From Multifurca ochricompacta (Eukaryota > Basidiomycota > Agaricomycetes > Russulales > Russulaceae), in NCBI GenBank assembly GCA_022496185.1, contig WTXG01000043.1, positions 62,001 through 126,000 on the forward strand: a stretch of DNA of 64,000 bases, given 5' to 3'. Positions within the stretch are counted from its first letter, which is position 1. Each line of letters starts with the position of its first letter. The notes under the pieces are model-generated. The model searched no databases. It was given only the letters and a program-made list of their open reading frames with translations, and was not told the DNA's origin. Both the position numbers and the translations under genes were made by a program. Positions 33,321-44,093 of the stretch are shown piece after piece.

Positions 33321-33777
33321 CTCCCCACCGCTGACATCCCTAAGTGTAATCCTGTCACACGACTCACCACTGACATCCCTGAAGTGGTAAACTTGTCACA
33401 CGACTCAGATTTGTAATAATATTTTTGGCCTTCTTGTTTTTCCTATCCGCATTCGCAGTGGTCACAAGTCTTGTGCGGTAAGTGTAATGGTACAAGATTT
33501 TTACACCATACCTTGGAACATTTCTTTGTAGCGAAGAGTGTTATTGTCCATTGCATGGACGGGAGGAGGAGGACGTTAAGCATTCTCACTATTAGGTTAC
33601 GGTCGTTGTCTACCTGTCACATGACATAATGTCTACATGTCACATGACTTTGATTTGTAATGATTTTTCATAATTGTTTTTTAAATAATATTTAACATAA
33701 CTTCCTTTTTAAATAATATATTACAGATCTGAGTCGTGTGACAAGATTACCACTTAGGGATGTCAGTGGTGGGGGAG
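33321..33777. mobile_element. MITE-like element with ~57-bp terminal inverted repeats
   Basis: Left end CTCCCCACCGCTGACATCCC continues to a TAAGTG...TGTCACACGACTCA block. The right end, inverted, reads CTCCCCCACCACTGACATCC and then the same TAAGTGG...TGTCACACGACTCAGAT block. The left end holds a second, tandem copy of the inner unit (33365-33410). The 0.45-kb interior is AT-rich and non-coding. The structure fits a non-autonomous DNA transposon. A target duplication was not clear. Confidence 0.7.
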
Positions 33778-34143
33778 TTGGGTGAGCTCATGAAACCTCC
33801 GGCCGTCACCACTTGTGGCTGGACTCATTTGCTCTCATTTCCCTTACAAGTCTTGAACATCAGATTTTTCTGGCATCAGTTCGACTTTAGTTTTAGACGG
33901 ACTCTGATGCACAGTGCGAGCATGCATTTTACACTTTCGGATCGTGCGCGATCTGGGCCGTCTGCCCATTCATTCATTTCACTTGGGTTTTATGTCCAAT
34001 CATATACCTCCCCATGAAGTGATATACTATCGAACAAAAAACCATCTATACAAATTTATTGACATAGGATGTGAATAGGTGAAGCAGAAGGCTCTTACCC
34101 AAACGTTATTAAAATACTAACCGCTAGCAAAAGCTTTCCTCCA
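33778..34143. other. Intergenic, 3' side of the CHAT gene
   Basis: Should contain the 3' UTR of the TPR-CHAT gene. Nothing else recognised. Confidence 0.4.
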
Positions 34144-37100
34144 TCACGCACCATAATGAACAAAGTTCACCCACCGCTCCAGAGTCATCCCTTTCTTTCT
34201 CCCCATCTTCTGCGTCGCATCACGAAGCGCCCTCGCAGACCTCAAGTGATAACCTACCCCTTCTCCATTCCCAGAGAACATCGACTTGTAGAAATTCTCT
34301 GCAATTTCACATCCATCTATATCCGCCATCTCCCACATTGTCCCGACCACACTTCGAAACCCACAATATTGCACTGCCGCAGTAAGATGAAGTCCCTCGT
34401 CAGCAATACTTCCATCTGTCAATTCCGCAGTGTGACATGCAGCAAGAAATGCAAATTCAGCAGCAGGCAGTTGAGAGCGTACGATGTCGAGTAGAGTAAG
34501 GCGCTCATCTTCATACAACTTGAATGATGCATCGAATGGTTTCCCAGTCTCGAGATTTCCATGACACACGAAATGTGCAAATCCGTGATGTCGCAGTCCT
34601 TCCACCACACCAGCCGGTGTCGCATTCTTCCCACAGAGGGTGGCCACTGGCACCTGCGAATTGAGAGACTGTATGATTGCCATCTCTCCAAAGGCACCTG
34701 GTAAGGATTCATCTGGATTAGCCACAAGGAGTAATGAAGGTTGGATCGACGTTTTTGGACTGGGTTTGCGAGACTCGATGAGTGCAGAGAGTGTCGGTGT
34801 ATATGAAGGGATATATAGATCTGAAAAGTACCGCCTGACACCGTCATCTGATGGGATTGGGCCCATCGCATGAAGGGGAAGAGAGCAGAAAACAGAGGTC
34901 GGACACCACCAGATTCGTGATTGTTCTGGTACACCCAAAGTGCGGAGCTTGTTAATGACTGGTTCGCCGACGAGGCCATAAAGGCCGTCGAGTACAGAAC
35001 GTAAAGCGCGTTTGTATTTGTCTGAATCGAGACCACCCCTTCGTGCGACCACTAGGCGATCTTTCAATTCATTTGCACGGTGGTAGAAATCTTTAGTTGT
35101 AGTGATAAGAGAAGGGGGAGAGTCTTGAAAGAGTATGAGGATATCGGAACGCCGCTTGTTATGGTTGATAATAATGACTGGTCCATGTGAAGTGGCAGAA
35201 CAAATAGTTTGGAACGACGTCTTCAGAAATTCTCCGTACCCTGGTAATTCTTGGATCTGCGACACGAGCACATCCCGCTCCTCCAGAAGCTTCTGTTGCT
35301 TGACCACCAGACGACCGAATGGGTCCATCCCGTCATCAACCTGTGGTCCACCATCGCTGGTCCCTATAGTCCCACTCGGCGTCATGGACGTGGTGAGTGA
35401 CTCAAGATCCTTACCAATTGCTGCAAGTTTCGTTGCTAAAGGTGAATTGAATCCAGAAAGTTGATCCATGGAATTGCGAAGACCACGCATTTCAGACCAT
35501 AGTAATGCCCTCCCTTGTTCTAGAGTCTCAATGGCCTGAGTGAATTGACCTATGTCGATCTGGTAGGACGCGTAGTCCAGCGGCATATCGCTGCAGAGCC
35601 CTCGCATTGCGACCAGTCGAGTATGCTGTACTTGTAAGGTCGGCGCGGAGACCAATGAATGCTGCATTAATGACATGGCCTTTTTGTATGCAGCAGAGAC
35701 GGACGGGTGCCTGGTCAATCGCGCAGTGGATGCCCAGAAACATGACAAAGCAAATCGGTCAGATACCTTCGTGAATCTGTCATCGACACCAAGCAGAAAT
35801 AGCTTAATCATTTCATCCAAATCCTGTCTTCGACCAAGCAACCCGAAGCGTTCAGATAAAGACGGAGCAAGCTGTTGAATCACAATAAAGCGGAATGGCT
35901 GCGCGCTTTGCATTTCGAGAAGACCACGATGCGTGGTGATAGACTCATCAAGGTACTTCATTTTATTTGAACACTTAAACGCCATGTAGAGGTCGTAGCC
36001 CAAAACGAGTGCCGGTTCGAATCCAAGTGGATGACTCGTGTCAGTTGAAAGAAGTAACATTCGGCGATACTTGATAACCTCTTCAAGGTCCTTTATATCC
36101 CTGGTACGAGAGAACTTGGTTTCAAGCCAATTCACAAGATCCTCGATGTGTGCTTTGTGATTGGAGTTGCCCGGGGGGTCTTGGAGATTAGTTCGCAAAG
36201 ATTTCGGATTTTCTCCTCTACCACCGCCATCGGATACGCTGCCCGGACAGCTTCAATTTTATCTTGAAATTTGCTGTGAGCTGAGGACGATGAGGCAAGG
36301 CTGACGATTTCGGAAGTATATGAACGTGATTCTTGAAGGGCTTCTGTGAGACCAAAGTTCTCGAAGCGCTTCTTAGCGAGGGATGCCATGTTATAGGTAA
36401 CTCCATACCGAAAGTGGTCGTCAAGGGAAGAAGAGCCGAGTAAGGTACGAAAACGGGAAATCGCGTCCTCTAAATATTCTGGGTTTGGATAGAGGATAGC
36501 TCTCCTGCGCGCAAGAGTCGCAGCAAATACCGAAGCCAGAATCTGAAATTGATGAGGACTTGAGGCAATGACATTTTCTAGGAGGGTCGTTGCCTCATCG
36601 TAATCGTCGTTTGAATAATTTGTTTTGTATCGAATTGAGAGGGAAGCAGCCAGTCCGAGAAGAACCTCATGAGAGCCTGGCGGAAATATCTTCAGCGCGT
36701 CCCGAAAGCATTGAATGACTCCATCTAACGGCTGTACTTGCTTCCCTTGATTAAATTTCCATAAAATGGCGGAGAACAAGGCGTCAATGGCGTAAGTTGT
36801 ATGGTTTTCTGAACTGTGACAGGTAAGAAGTTCTTGGCAGAGGATCACCATCTCCTCAATATCCCCCGTCCCATCCGCTTCCAGCTCAACTTGAATATCC
36901 AACGCCTGAACAAGCGATGTTGTAACGACTTTGTGTGGGACCTCAAAGGTATCAAGGGGTAGTCCTCGGAGATAACGAAGGTATTCAACTGCACACTTGG
37001 CATCTTCAGGTTGCTTGAACTTCTCGGAACGACGAAAAAGGGAAAGTACGAGTTGAAAGAAGACTTGAACCACATTTAGGTAGAATCCCCAGGAAGGTGG

Positions 37101-37382
37101 AAGAAAGATCGCTTCGGTGTAATGAAGAATGGATTTGTCAAGATCTTCCTTCTGTTCTGATAGCTTATAGCGTTCGAATCGTGATCTGGCCAGAAGGTGG
37201 ATGTAGGCAGTATAAGTGGGATGAGATCGAGGGATCCATGAGAGAGCACGCTGATGAGAAGTGATGATTTGGTCGAGTTCCATAATGGAGGCTGCGAATA
37301 AGAAAAAATGAATTACTGATGATAGAAGGGCATATGCTCGGGAAAGAGGTGACAAAGTTGTGCACTTACGTCCTTGGGCCAT
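34144..37382 (-). CDS. TPR-CHAT protein (caspase-like peptidase domain)
   Basis: CHAT domains are caspase-fold (clan CD) domains; Basidiomycota have many TPR-CHAT proteins, mostly of unknown role. Exon 1 is 13 nt (37370-37382, MAQG), the intron 37292-37369 has GTAAGT and CAG, and exon 2 runs 37291-34144. The N-terminal two thirds are degenerate TPR-like repeats of the form ...DLDKSILHYTEAI..., NHKAHIEDLVNWLETKF and KDLEEVIKYRRMLL. The C-terminal CHAT domain carries FAHFVCHGNLETGKPFDASF (catalytic His, codons at about 34557-34574) and AEFAFLAACHTAELTDGSI (catalytic Cys, about 34431-34450), then the family signature VGTMWEMADIDG. The two halves are in different frames where a C6 run (36173-36178) is one base short, at KTPPGNSNH in the TPR pattern. 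With that base the protein would be about 1053 residues. Confidence 0.88.
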
Positions 37383-37780
37383 GCTTTATTCAATGCACAA
37401 GAATCACGGTAACTGTAGGTCCTCTGGCAATGAATTGAGAGAGTAAATGGCGAAAATGGTTGCGGGTTCTGGAGAACGGCGAAGACCATGCCTATAATAC
37501 ATGTTTTATAGAGCATGAGCATGAGGACAAAACGAGGCGAGGAGGCAATGCAGGGCGGCTGTTCCCCGGCCCGTCAACCCGGTATGGTTTGCTTGACTTT
37601 GAGCTTTACTTGACGTCATCGAAGGTTTACTTAGCAGAGAGAGAAAACCGTTCAATTTCTGATTTATATGCTGGTCATACTACAAGCATCATATGTACTT
37701 GTGGAGAGACCAGGTGAAGAAGTGGTATGAAAGCAGTAGAAGATGAATTTGGAAGAGGATGAAGCTGGGCGAGAGACAAA
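37383..37780. other. Intergenic 5' of the CHAT gene
   Basis: Probable promoter of the TPR-CHAT gene. It ends at the target duplication of the LINE derivative. No TATA box was obvious. Confidence 0.4.
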
Positions 37781-37792
37781 ATAGGACAAGGA

Positions 37793-39028
37793 CATGTCTG
37801 GTCCCACCATATTCACGCTGCCTCCCTATAACCCACCTCCGGTAAATTTGGAGCTTGCTGCTGTCTCTGCTGACCTTTCCCATGCTGTAGCAGATGTGTA
37901 CAATGCTGCAGTTGAGATTGATAACCAGTACCCTGATGACCCGCAACAGTTCATCAATCGCCTCTCCCGCAATATTCGCCTCTTCCTCCTCACCAAACTC
38001 TGTGATGGCCAGACAGTTGCCCAGCTTATCCGGCTGGAGGACTTCTGGCAGAATTTTGGCCTTCTTCGTCATCAAGGCCCCCTTCCTGCTCTCACCCTCC
38101 CTGCTCCGCCCCTAGTGACTGCCACACAGGATCCAGCCCTGGTTGAGACACTTGCCAAGCTCTCTGTGATGGTTGCGGTACTCTCTACCAAGGTAGACAC
38201 CCTCTCTGCTAGCCCCAGGCCAGCACCCCCCCCCCAGGCCCCCCTCCTGCAGCAAAGCTCTCTGCCCCGGCCAAGAAACCCTCTGCCCCGGCCAAGCCCC
38301 TGCCCCCTCCATGCCCCTCCTCCTCATGCCCCTCCTCCCGTCCCTCTTCCCTACCCCCTCCTTTGCCCAGGTGACTCGGAAGGCCGCAAGGCCTTCTGTG
38401 GTCATCTCTGTCACCCGCCAGGCTGGTGGGACCCCCGCAGAGGCTCTCAAGAAGTCTCCTCTGGTGGTGGTGTCCCACCTTAACTCTGCTCTCACCGCTG
38501 CTGGCCACAAGTCCAGCTGTCCGCCGCGCGGTGGACTGCCAAGGCCAACTTGGTCCTCACAGCCGGCCCTGATATCACAGAGGCCAACCTCCTCAACGCT
38601 CAGCCCCTCCTCACCCAGTCTCTGGGTTCTTTCCTCTCAGCAACATCCCAGCCCCTGCCCACCACCTCCCGCCTCAACGTCAAGTGTCGGTTGTTTTGGC
38701 CTTCGAGGACCCAACTGGTGCTGTCCTCAAGCACCTATTGTATCGGGGGACCCTGTATGCTTTTGGGCACATGTGCCAGGTGCGTCAGTGGAAGCCCAAG
38801 CCTTCTGTTCCTTTGACCACTGTTGCAGACCCTCCTCCTTCCACTGGTGCCGCTTAGGGGGCCCCTTCTCTTCCTGGTAATCTGTTTTTCCCTGCGTGGG
38901 TTTTTTCCTCCTGCATTCCCTCCTACTTGTTATCTAGTACATCTGTAGTACATCTGTTCTTAGATAGCCGCGCACTTAGGCAAGGCCTTGATGCGCGTTA
39001 TAAACTCGATTTCAAAAAAAAAAAAAAA
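37793..39028 (+). mobile_element. ORF1-only LINE derivative with poly-A tail and 12-bp target duplication
   Basis: ATAGGACAAGGA flanks the insertion at 37781-37792 and 39029-39040. It starts one base before an ATG and ends in about 15 A residues (39014-39028). Inside is a gag-like ORF1: YNPPPVNLELAAVSADLSHA, PDDPQQFINRLSRNIR, a Pro-rich middle, FAQVTRKAARPSVVISVTRQ and ANLVLTAGPDITEANLLNAQ, with one or two frame breaks near 38300 and 38520. Then comes a 3' UTR ending TATAAACTCGATTTC. There is no endonuclease, reverse transcriptase or RNase H. The 3' UTR belongs to the same family as the LINE fragments at 12640, 17874 and 54968, so it was probably mobilised in trans. Confidence 0.88.
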
Positions 39029-39040
39029 ATAGGACAAGGA

Positions 39041-39567
39041 GAATATGCTTTCCGGGCCGCCTGCCCATCCATTACCTCTCTGTCGTCACTTCTCCATCTG
39101 TCTTTTTTTATCCAAATTCACTCTCTATGGCTTGCTTCTTACGATACCACTCTAGACTCTCAACAAAAATATAAAGGTATCTACAATGCTTGTAGTAGAG
39201 CCAGTGAACCAACAATCTAGTTTTTTCTCTTTATCTTTGTGTGTTAAATAACTTCACAACGACGACAAGCGCAAGGTCAAATGAAACCAGCAAGCAGTGT
39301 ATTCGCAAGTACAAGCACGGCACACCCTGCCTCTCTCCTTTTGGGGACACACTTTTCCTTGCACCCACCGAGGGTTCTGCGAGTACACAGACAATCGCAA
39401 GATCTACCACAAGGTCAAACGAAGCCAACAAGCAGTGTTTTCGCCAAATTTCGAGCGCAAACACAACAACAAACCCTCAAGTCCGTAGTCTTAGGTTACA
39501 TTGGGGCTCTTCATCCTCTGTCTCTCTGGTCCACTCTGCCTCTCTCTTTCTTTGCTTGGGAACATAC
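39041..39567. other. Host flank between LINE derivative and Copia LTR
   Basis: Contains a diverged internal duplication: two units of CAAGGTCAAA-GAA-CCA-CAAGCAGTGT-TTCGC at about 39270-39310 and 39410-39450. No gene recognised. Confidence 0.4.
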
Positions 39568-39734
39568 TGTTGAACACAGAAGATGTTCGGTGATGCTTCA
39601 GGCATCAGGTGATTAGATTAGCTACTTGTAGATTAGATTAGATACCAGAGTTTCTTCTACCTCTGAAGCAACTTGTCTTTGTCTAGCTTAACCCACTAAC
39701 CTACAGTCAGTATGCTGCGCACATGCCTGTTTCA
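39568..39734 (+). repeat. Copia LTR, internally shortened (plus copy)
   Basis: Starts TGTTGAACACAGAAGATG and ends GCATGCCTGTTTCA, matching the outer ends of the 500-bp LTRs at 41634-42133 and 48272-48771, but is only 167 bp and lacks the middle. A primer-binding-type sequence (GGTTATGGGCCCTGAGCA) follows, as in the complete element. Confidence 0.8.
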
Positions 39735-41633
39735 CAGGTTATGGGCCCTGAGCACGCTTTACTGATCTGTACATTCTTTTGATCAGTCCAACCTTACTTC
39801 TTCAAGCTCACTGCTTCAAGACTTGTCTTTCCCAATCACAGTCACAGTGAGCTTTGATTTCATATGTCTCTTGCCCTTAACTGTCCACAAGGTGGTGTGC
39901 TTCATGTACCCACCTTGATCTGTCTGGCTAGTCCCTCAGGGGATTCTTGCAAGAGGTGATGAGGGACCCTAAGCGGGTGAAACACCTTGAGTTCCTCATG
40001 TGCGCTCTAAGTAAATAGTATTCATAGTTATAGCTGGGTTTTCGTCCCATCCATAGACTTAGTAGGCCACTTGCCCAGAAGGCTTGGGGCTATAGGTTCA
40101 GTTAATGCTTGGCTCAATTCATAAGCCAGGTTTAGTGACCTGCAGGTAGAGTTTAGGGTCTAGAACAAGGCATGGGTAGTCACTCCCATGACGCTTGGGC
40201 TCAATACAAGTAGGCTTGAACTACTATAGTATTTACACAGTAGCTAGAGGGTTTCGTCTCTGGGCAGAAGTACCCACTGCTTTCATTGGGGGTTCGCCCC
40301 AACCAGAGGAAACCTAATAGTCTACTATAGTCATGGCCCCAATCATCCAGGGCTTAATCATGGACTCCACCACCAGCACTAGAGGAAGGGCTCTATACCC
40401 TTTGTCTCTAGTGGAACTTGTGGTTGGCTCCTCCATGACATGACTCCCCTTCTATTTACACAGTATCCGCCTGATGTGGCTTTGGGATCTGTTGTAGAAT
40501 GGGGTTAGACAGCCTACTATACTACTTAGAAGTCGCACATCAGAGGCAGGACTTTTTTAAGTTCTGAAGCATAGCGCCACAGAATGGACGGGCCCTCTTA
40601 AATGAGACCTGGACAACTGGTTCTAACTGCTCCTTGGAACCAGGATCAACCTTTTTTTACATCTCAAATGTCTTCCATTGTCTTCCCCCCTACGTTCAAG
40701 TTCGACAAACTTGATGGCTCCAACTGGCAGCAGTGGTCGGTGTCCTTCACTGCCCTGCTCAGGATAAATGGGATGAAGAGGCACATAACTCATGATGCCC
40801 CTGAGTTCCTGAATGCTCCTAAGCCAGAGGATGGAGAAAAGGATGACGAATATGCCAAGCGCTTTGCGCTTTGGTCTGAGCCTATGTACCTAGAATGGAA
40901 TAGGGTGGAGGAAGTCCTCATGGGAGTTCTGGTGATGGTCACATCACCGGAAACATACTCCCAGATAGCCTCTGACAGAACTTATCCTTCTGTCAATGCC
41001 AAGTATGAGCGTTTGGAATCGCTCTATGGCTCAGTAGGAAGCATGGCCACCTACAACTTGTGGTGTTCTGTGTCCTCCTTCCACTTGGAAGAAGGAAAGC
41101 AATTCAGACCCCAGTTGCAGTGTGTGTTGGATGTGAGGAGTACTCTCAAGGAAAATGGGATGGAGATCTCTGATCTCCAGTTGAGCTTTATTTTGCTCCA
41201 ATCCCTACCTCCATCCTACTCAGCCATTGCTGGCTCAATCCTGGTGTCAGGTCCTCCTGACCGCCTTTCCCCTCAGGACCTTGTACAAAGGTTCCTAAAT
41301 GAGGAAAGCCAACTAGCCGGCCCTGCAGGAAGTGGTGTTGGGGCTGCCCTTAACAAGGCAGCCCATGTCAACAAAAACAAAAATAAAAAACAAGTATCTT
41401 TCACGCCACCTCCTGCAGGTGCATCATCGTCCAATGATGTCACCTGCTTCTATTGCCAGAAGCCGGGCCACAAGGCAAATGAATGTCGGCAAAGGAAACA
41501 GGACAGAGCCAATGCTGATGCAGGCAAAAAGGGCAACAAGAGGAAGGGGCAAGGCCCCAGTGTACATAATAACTCCACACAAGTAGCTACCGTAGTTAAT
41601 GGTAGTGGCAGAATACAGGAGGTGCATGAGATG
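39568..41633 (+). mobile_element. Copia partial element: 5' LTR, leader and gag
   Basis: LTR (39568-39734), about 930 bp of leader and a gag gene, cut off at the gag end where the minus-oriented LTR at 41634 begins. It forms a large inverted repeat with the 5' half of the complete element (45770-48771). Its leader lacks the Gypsy solo LTR present in the other copy. Confidence 0.85.
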
Positions 41634-41636
41634 TGA
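40668..41636 (+). CDS. Copia Gag (plus copy)
   Basis: Structural protein of a Ty1/Copia retrotransposon. From ATG 40668 it reads through a typical Copia Gag: FDKLDGSNWQQWSVSFTALL, YERLESLYGSVGSMATYNLW, SDLQLSFILLQSLPPSYSAI and a CCHC knuckle (CFYCQKPGHKANEC). Its sister in the minus element is nearly identical in sequence. The frame stops at TGA where the LTR junction begins, so protease, integrase and reverse transcriptase are absent. An upstream in-frame ATG at 40602 exists, but the minus copy starts at the equivalent of 40668. Confidence 0.88.
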   Translation: MSSIVFPPTFKFDKLDGSNWQQWSVSFTALLRINGMKRHITHDAPEFLNAPKPEDGEKDDEYAKRFALWSEPMYLEWNRVEEVLMGVLVMVTSPETYSQIASDRTYPSVNAKYERLESLYGSVGSMATYNLWCSVSSFHLEEGKQFRPQLQCVLDVRSTLKENGMEISDLQLSFILLQSLPPSYSAIAGSILVSGPPDRLSPQDLVQRFLNEESQLAGPAGSGVGAALNKAAHVNKNKNKKQVSFTPPPAGASSSNDVTCFYCQKPGHKANECRQRKQDRANADAGKKGNKRKGQGPSVHNNSTQVATVVNGSGRIQEVHEM

Positions 41637-42133
41637 AACAGGCATGTGCGCAGCATACTGACTGTGGGTTAGCGGGTTAAGCTAGACAAAGACAAGTTGC
41701 TTCAGAGGTAGAAGAAACTCTTTAATACTATCTACTGACCTAGACAAAGACAAGTTCTATATACAAGAGTTAGTCTTAAGGTATGATAGAGAGTAGAGTA
41801 AAGGGAACTTACGCTTCAGAGGTAGAAGAAACTCTGAAGTGTAAGAGACAAAACAGACACCCTTATATACTATCCAAGGGATGGTCTGTGCACTGGGAAT
41901 AAGTCCACAAGTGCCGGACAGAGTCCAAACAACAAACATGAGGGAGAAAGGCCATTGGCCACTACAGAAATCACATGTTACATGGTGTATCAGTCAGCTA
42001 CTGCGGAATGTGAGAAAGAAAGTAATAATGATAATGTAAAAAGTCCGAAACTCCGGTATCTAATCTAATCTACAAGTAGCTAATCTAATCACCTGATGCC
42101 TGAAGCATCACCGAACATCTTCTGTGTTCAACA
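41634..42133 (-). repeat. Copia 3' LTR
   Basis: 500 bp, same ends as the 5' LTR at 48272-48771. The two LTRs differ by many substitutions and small indels, so the insertion is not very recent. Confidence 0.85.
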
Positions 42134-42395
42134 TCCCTCCATGCTGAAGGCATCTGGTCATGGATGGGAAATGAGTTGGATGAGCACACTGCCATCACAA
42201 TTGAACAAGCATATCACCAGCCAGAGATCCAATTTCTCTAACTCTCAAGTGCGGGTTTGTGAGTTTTGTGTATGAGTTGTATATTCTCTTATGCAAACTC
42301 ACACCTCTTGCATCACTCTCGAGGTCGAGAACGTGCTCATTTGGCATGGTGGGAAAGTGAAACTGGTATTCAAAGTCTCCAAATTCCAGCTCTTC

Positions 42396-44093
42396 TCATT
42401 CCAGCATAAGTCCAAGTCCATTTACCATGGTTTCAAATGATGCTCTCGGTAGAGACTTTGTGAAGCCATCTGCCAGCATCTCACCTGTGGGGGTACATAC
42501 TAACTCAATTATGTGCGATTCAATGTACCCCCTAATGGCATGGTACTTGATCGGAATATGCTTTGACCGCCTTCCTGTGACTGGGTTTAATGCCAAATCC
42601 ACGGCACCCTTGTTGTCACAGTGGAGTAGTATAGGGGAGGATACCTCATACCCTAATTCCTCCATAAAAGTCCTATACCACACTGCCTGATTTGCAGCCT
42701 CAGAGAGACTCATATATTCGGCCTCAGTGGTGGACTGTGCTACTGTCTTCTGCTTTCTGGAACACCATGAAATGGCACCATTTGCCAAGAAGAACACGTA
42801 GCCTGAGGTAGAGTGGCAGTCCTCTTGATCTCCCCATGAGGAATCTGCAAAGCCATGAAGACCACTCTCCCCATTCCCTCCAGAATAGCGCAACTTGCAG
42901 TCTTTTGTACTGTTAAGGTATTTTAAGACATATTTTGCAAGTCGCATATGATCTTGTGAGGGGTTGGAAGCGTATTGACTAAGGCGCGCTACAGCAAAAC
43001 TGATGTCAGGTCTGCTTCCAATCTGCACCCATAGCAGAGACCCCATCAACTGTTGATACTTCTTTATTTCAGAAGTAGATGCCTGGCCATCAAACTTGAC
43101 CAGATGTACATCAGCGCCAGAGGGAAGAGGAGTATATACTCGGTTGGAATCCCTCATCCCAAACTTCTCAATAATAGATAAAACGTAGGCTGCTTGGTCA
43201 ATCTCCAGTGTCTTATTAGGACGATCCCTGGTGATGTTAACTCCAAGGTATGACTGGATTTCTCCCAAGTCAGTCATCTCATATCGATTAGATAGAGCTG
43301 ACTTCAGCCACGTTATCTTATCATTGGAAGACCCAAGTATAGTAATGTCATCTACATAGAGAATGACATAGAGTGAATCATCCTCCTCCTTTTGATGAAA
43401 CAAGTATACTCCTGCATCAGAGTACGTCCGAGTGAAGCCTAGTTCATTTAGAACTCCATGGAATTGAAGGTTCCATGCTCGGGAGGCTTGTTTGAGGCCA
43501 TATAATGCTTTTTGTAGCCTACAAACTTTGGACTCTTGACCAGCAACGACGAAACCAGCTGGTTGCTCCATATATATCTCTTCATCCAGATCGCCATGTA
43601 GGAATGCCGATTTGACATCCATCTGGTGGATTTCCCAATCCTCTAGCATAGCTAGCACTAGTAGTAATCTAAGTGATTCAAATCTGGCGACTGGAGAGAA
43701 TGTTTCGTTGAAGTCCACTCCTTCAACTTGGGTGAACCCTTTTGCCATGAGCCTAGCACGAAACCGTCCATCTGGTTTCAGCTTAAAAACCCATTTTGAC
43801 TTGACAGCCTTTCTTCCTTTTGGAAGATTCTCAAGGCACCATACATCTAGTTTATCTAAGGCATCAATTTCATATTTACATGCCTCAAGCCATTCACTGG
43901 CATTGTCAGACTGCATTGCCTCCTGAAAAGTCAGGGGATCTCTATAAGAGACACCTGCGGCATTTAGCAATTCCATGTGTCCAAGTCTGGAAGAACCCTG
44001 TACGAACTCAGCATTATCCTCATTATAAAATCGAGGATTCATGTGACGTGAACGTTTAGGACGGGCAGTATCAAGATCTAAATCTTCCTGCAC
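42396..44093 (-). CDS. Copia Pol: reverse transcriptase and RNase H
   Basis: An uninterrupted 565-codon frame. RT features: WVFKLKPDGRFRARLMAKGF, QMDVKSAFLHGDLDEEIYME, LYGLKQASRAW and the catalytic YVDD (VILYVDDITILG). RNase H features: GFADSSWGD, TEAEYMSLSEA, LHCDNKGAVDLA and KHIPIKYHAIRGYIE. Length and order are normal for the Ty1/Copia family, and this is the best preserved part of the element. The upstream integrase and protease parts are in other frames. Confidence 0.93.
   Translation of the reverse strand: MQEDLDLDTARPKRSRHMNPRFYNEDNAEFVQGSSRLGHMELLNAAGVSYRDPLTFQEAMQSDNASEWLEACKYEIDALDKLDVWCLENLPKGRKAVKSKWVFKLKPDGRFRARLMAKGFTQVEGVDFNETFSPVARFESLRLLLVLAMLEDWEIHQMDVKSAFLHGDLDEEIYMEQPAGFVVAGQESKVCRLQKALYGLKQASRAWNLQFHGVLNELGFTRTYSDAGVYLFHQKEEDDSLYVILYVDDITILGSSNDKITWLKSALSNRYEMTDLGEIQSYLGVNITRDRPNKTLEIDQAAYVLSIIEKFGMRDSNRVYTPLPSGADVHLVKFDGQASTSEIKKYQQLMGSLLWVQIGSRPDISFAVARLSQYASNPSQDHMRLAKYVLKYLNSTKDCKLRYSGGNGESGLHGFADSSWGDQEDCHSTSGYVFFLANGAISWCSRKQKTVAQSTTEAEYMSLSEAANQAVWYRTFMEELGYEVSSPILLHCDNKGAVDLALNPVTGRRSKHIPIKYHAIRGYIESHIIELVCTPTGEMLADGFTKSLPRASFETMVNGLGLMLE

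Noticed and set aside
41424..41656. Hydrophobic minus-strand frames opposite the Copia gag
   Set aside because: They are shadows of the zinc-knuckle coding strand; the same shadow appears opposite the other gag copy.
42396..44093. Copia RT as a possible domesticated host gene
   Set aside because: It lies between matching LTRs with gag and integrase remnants in normal order, so it is part of the element.
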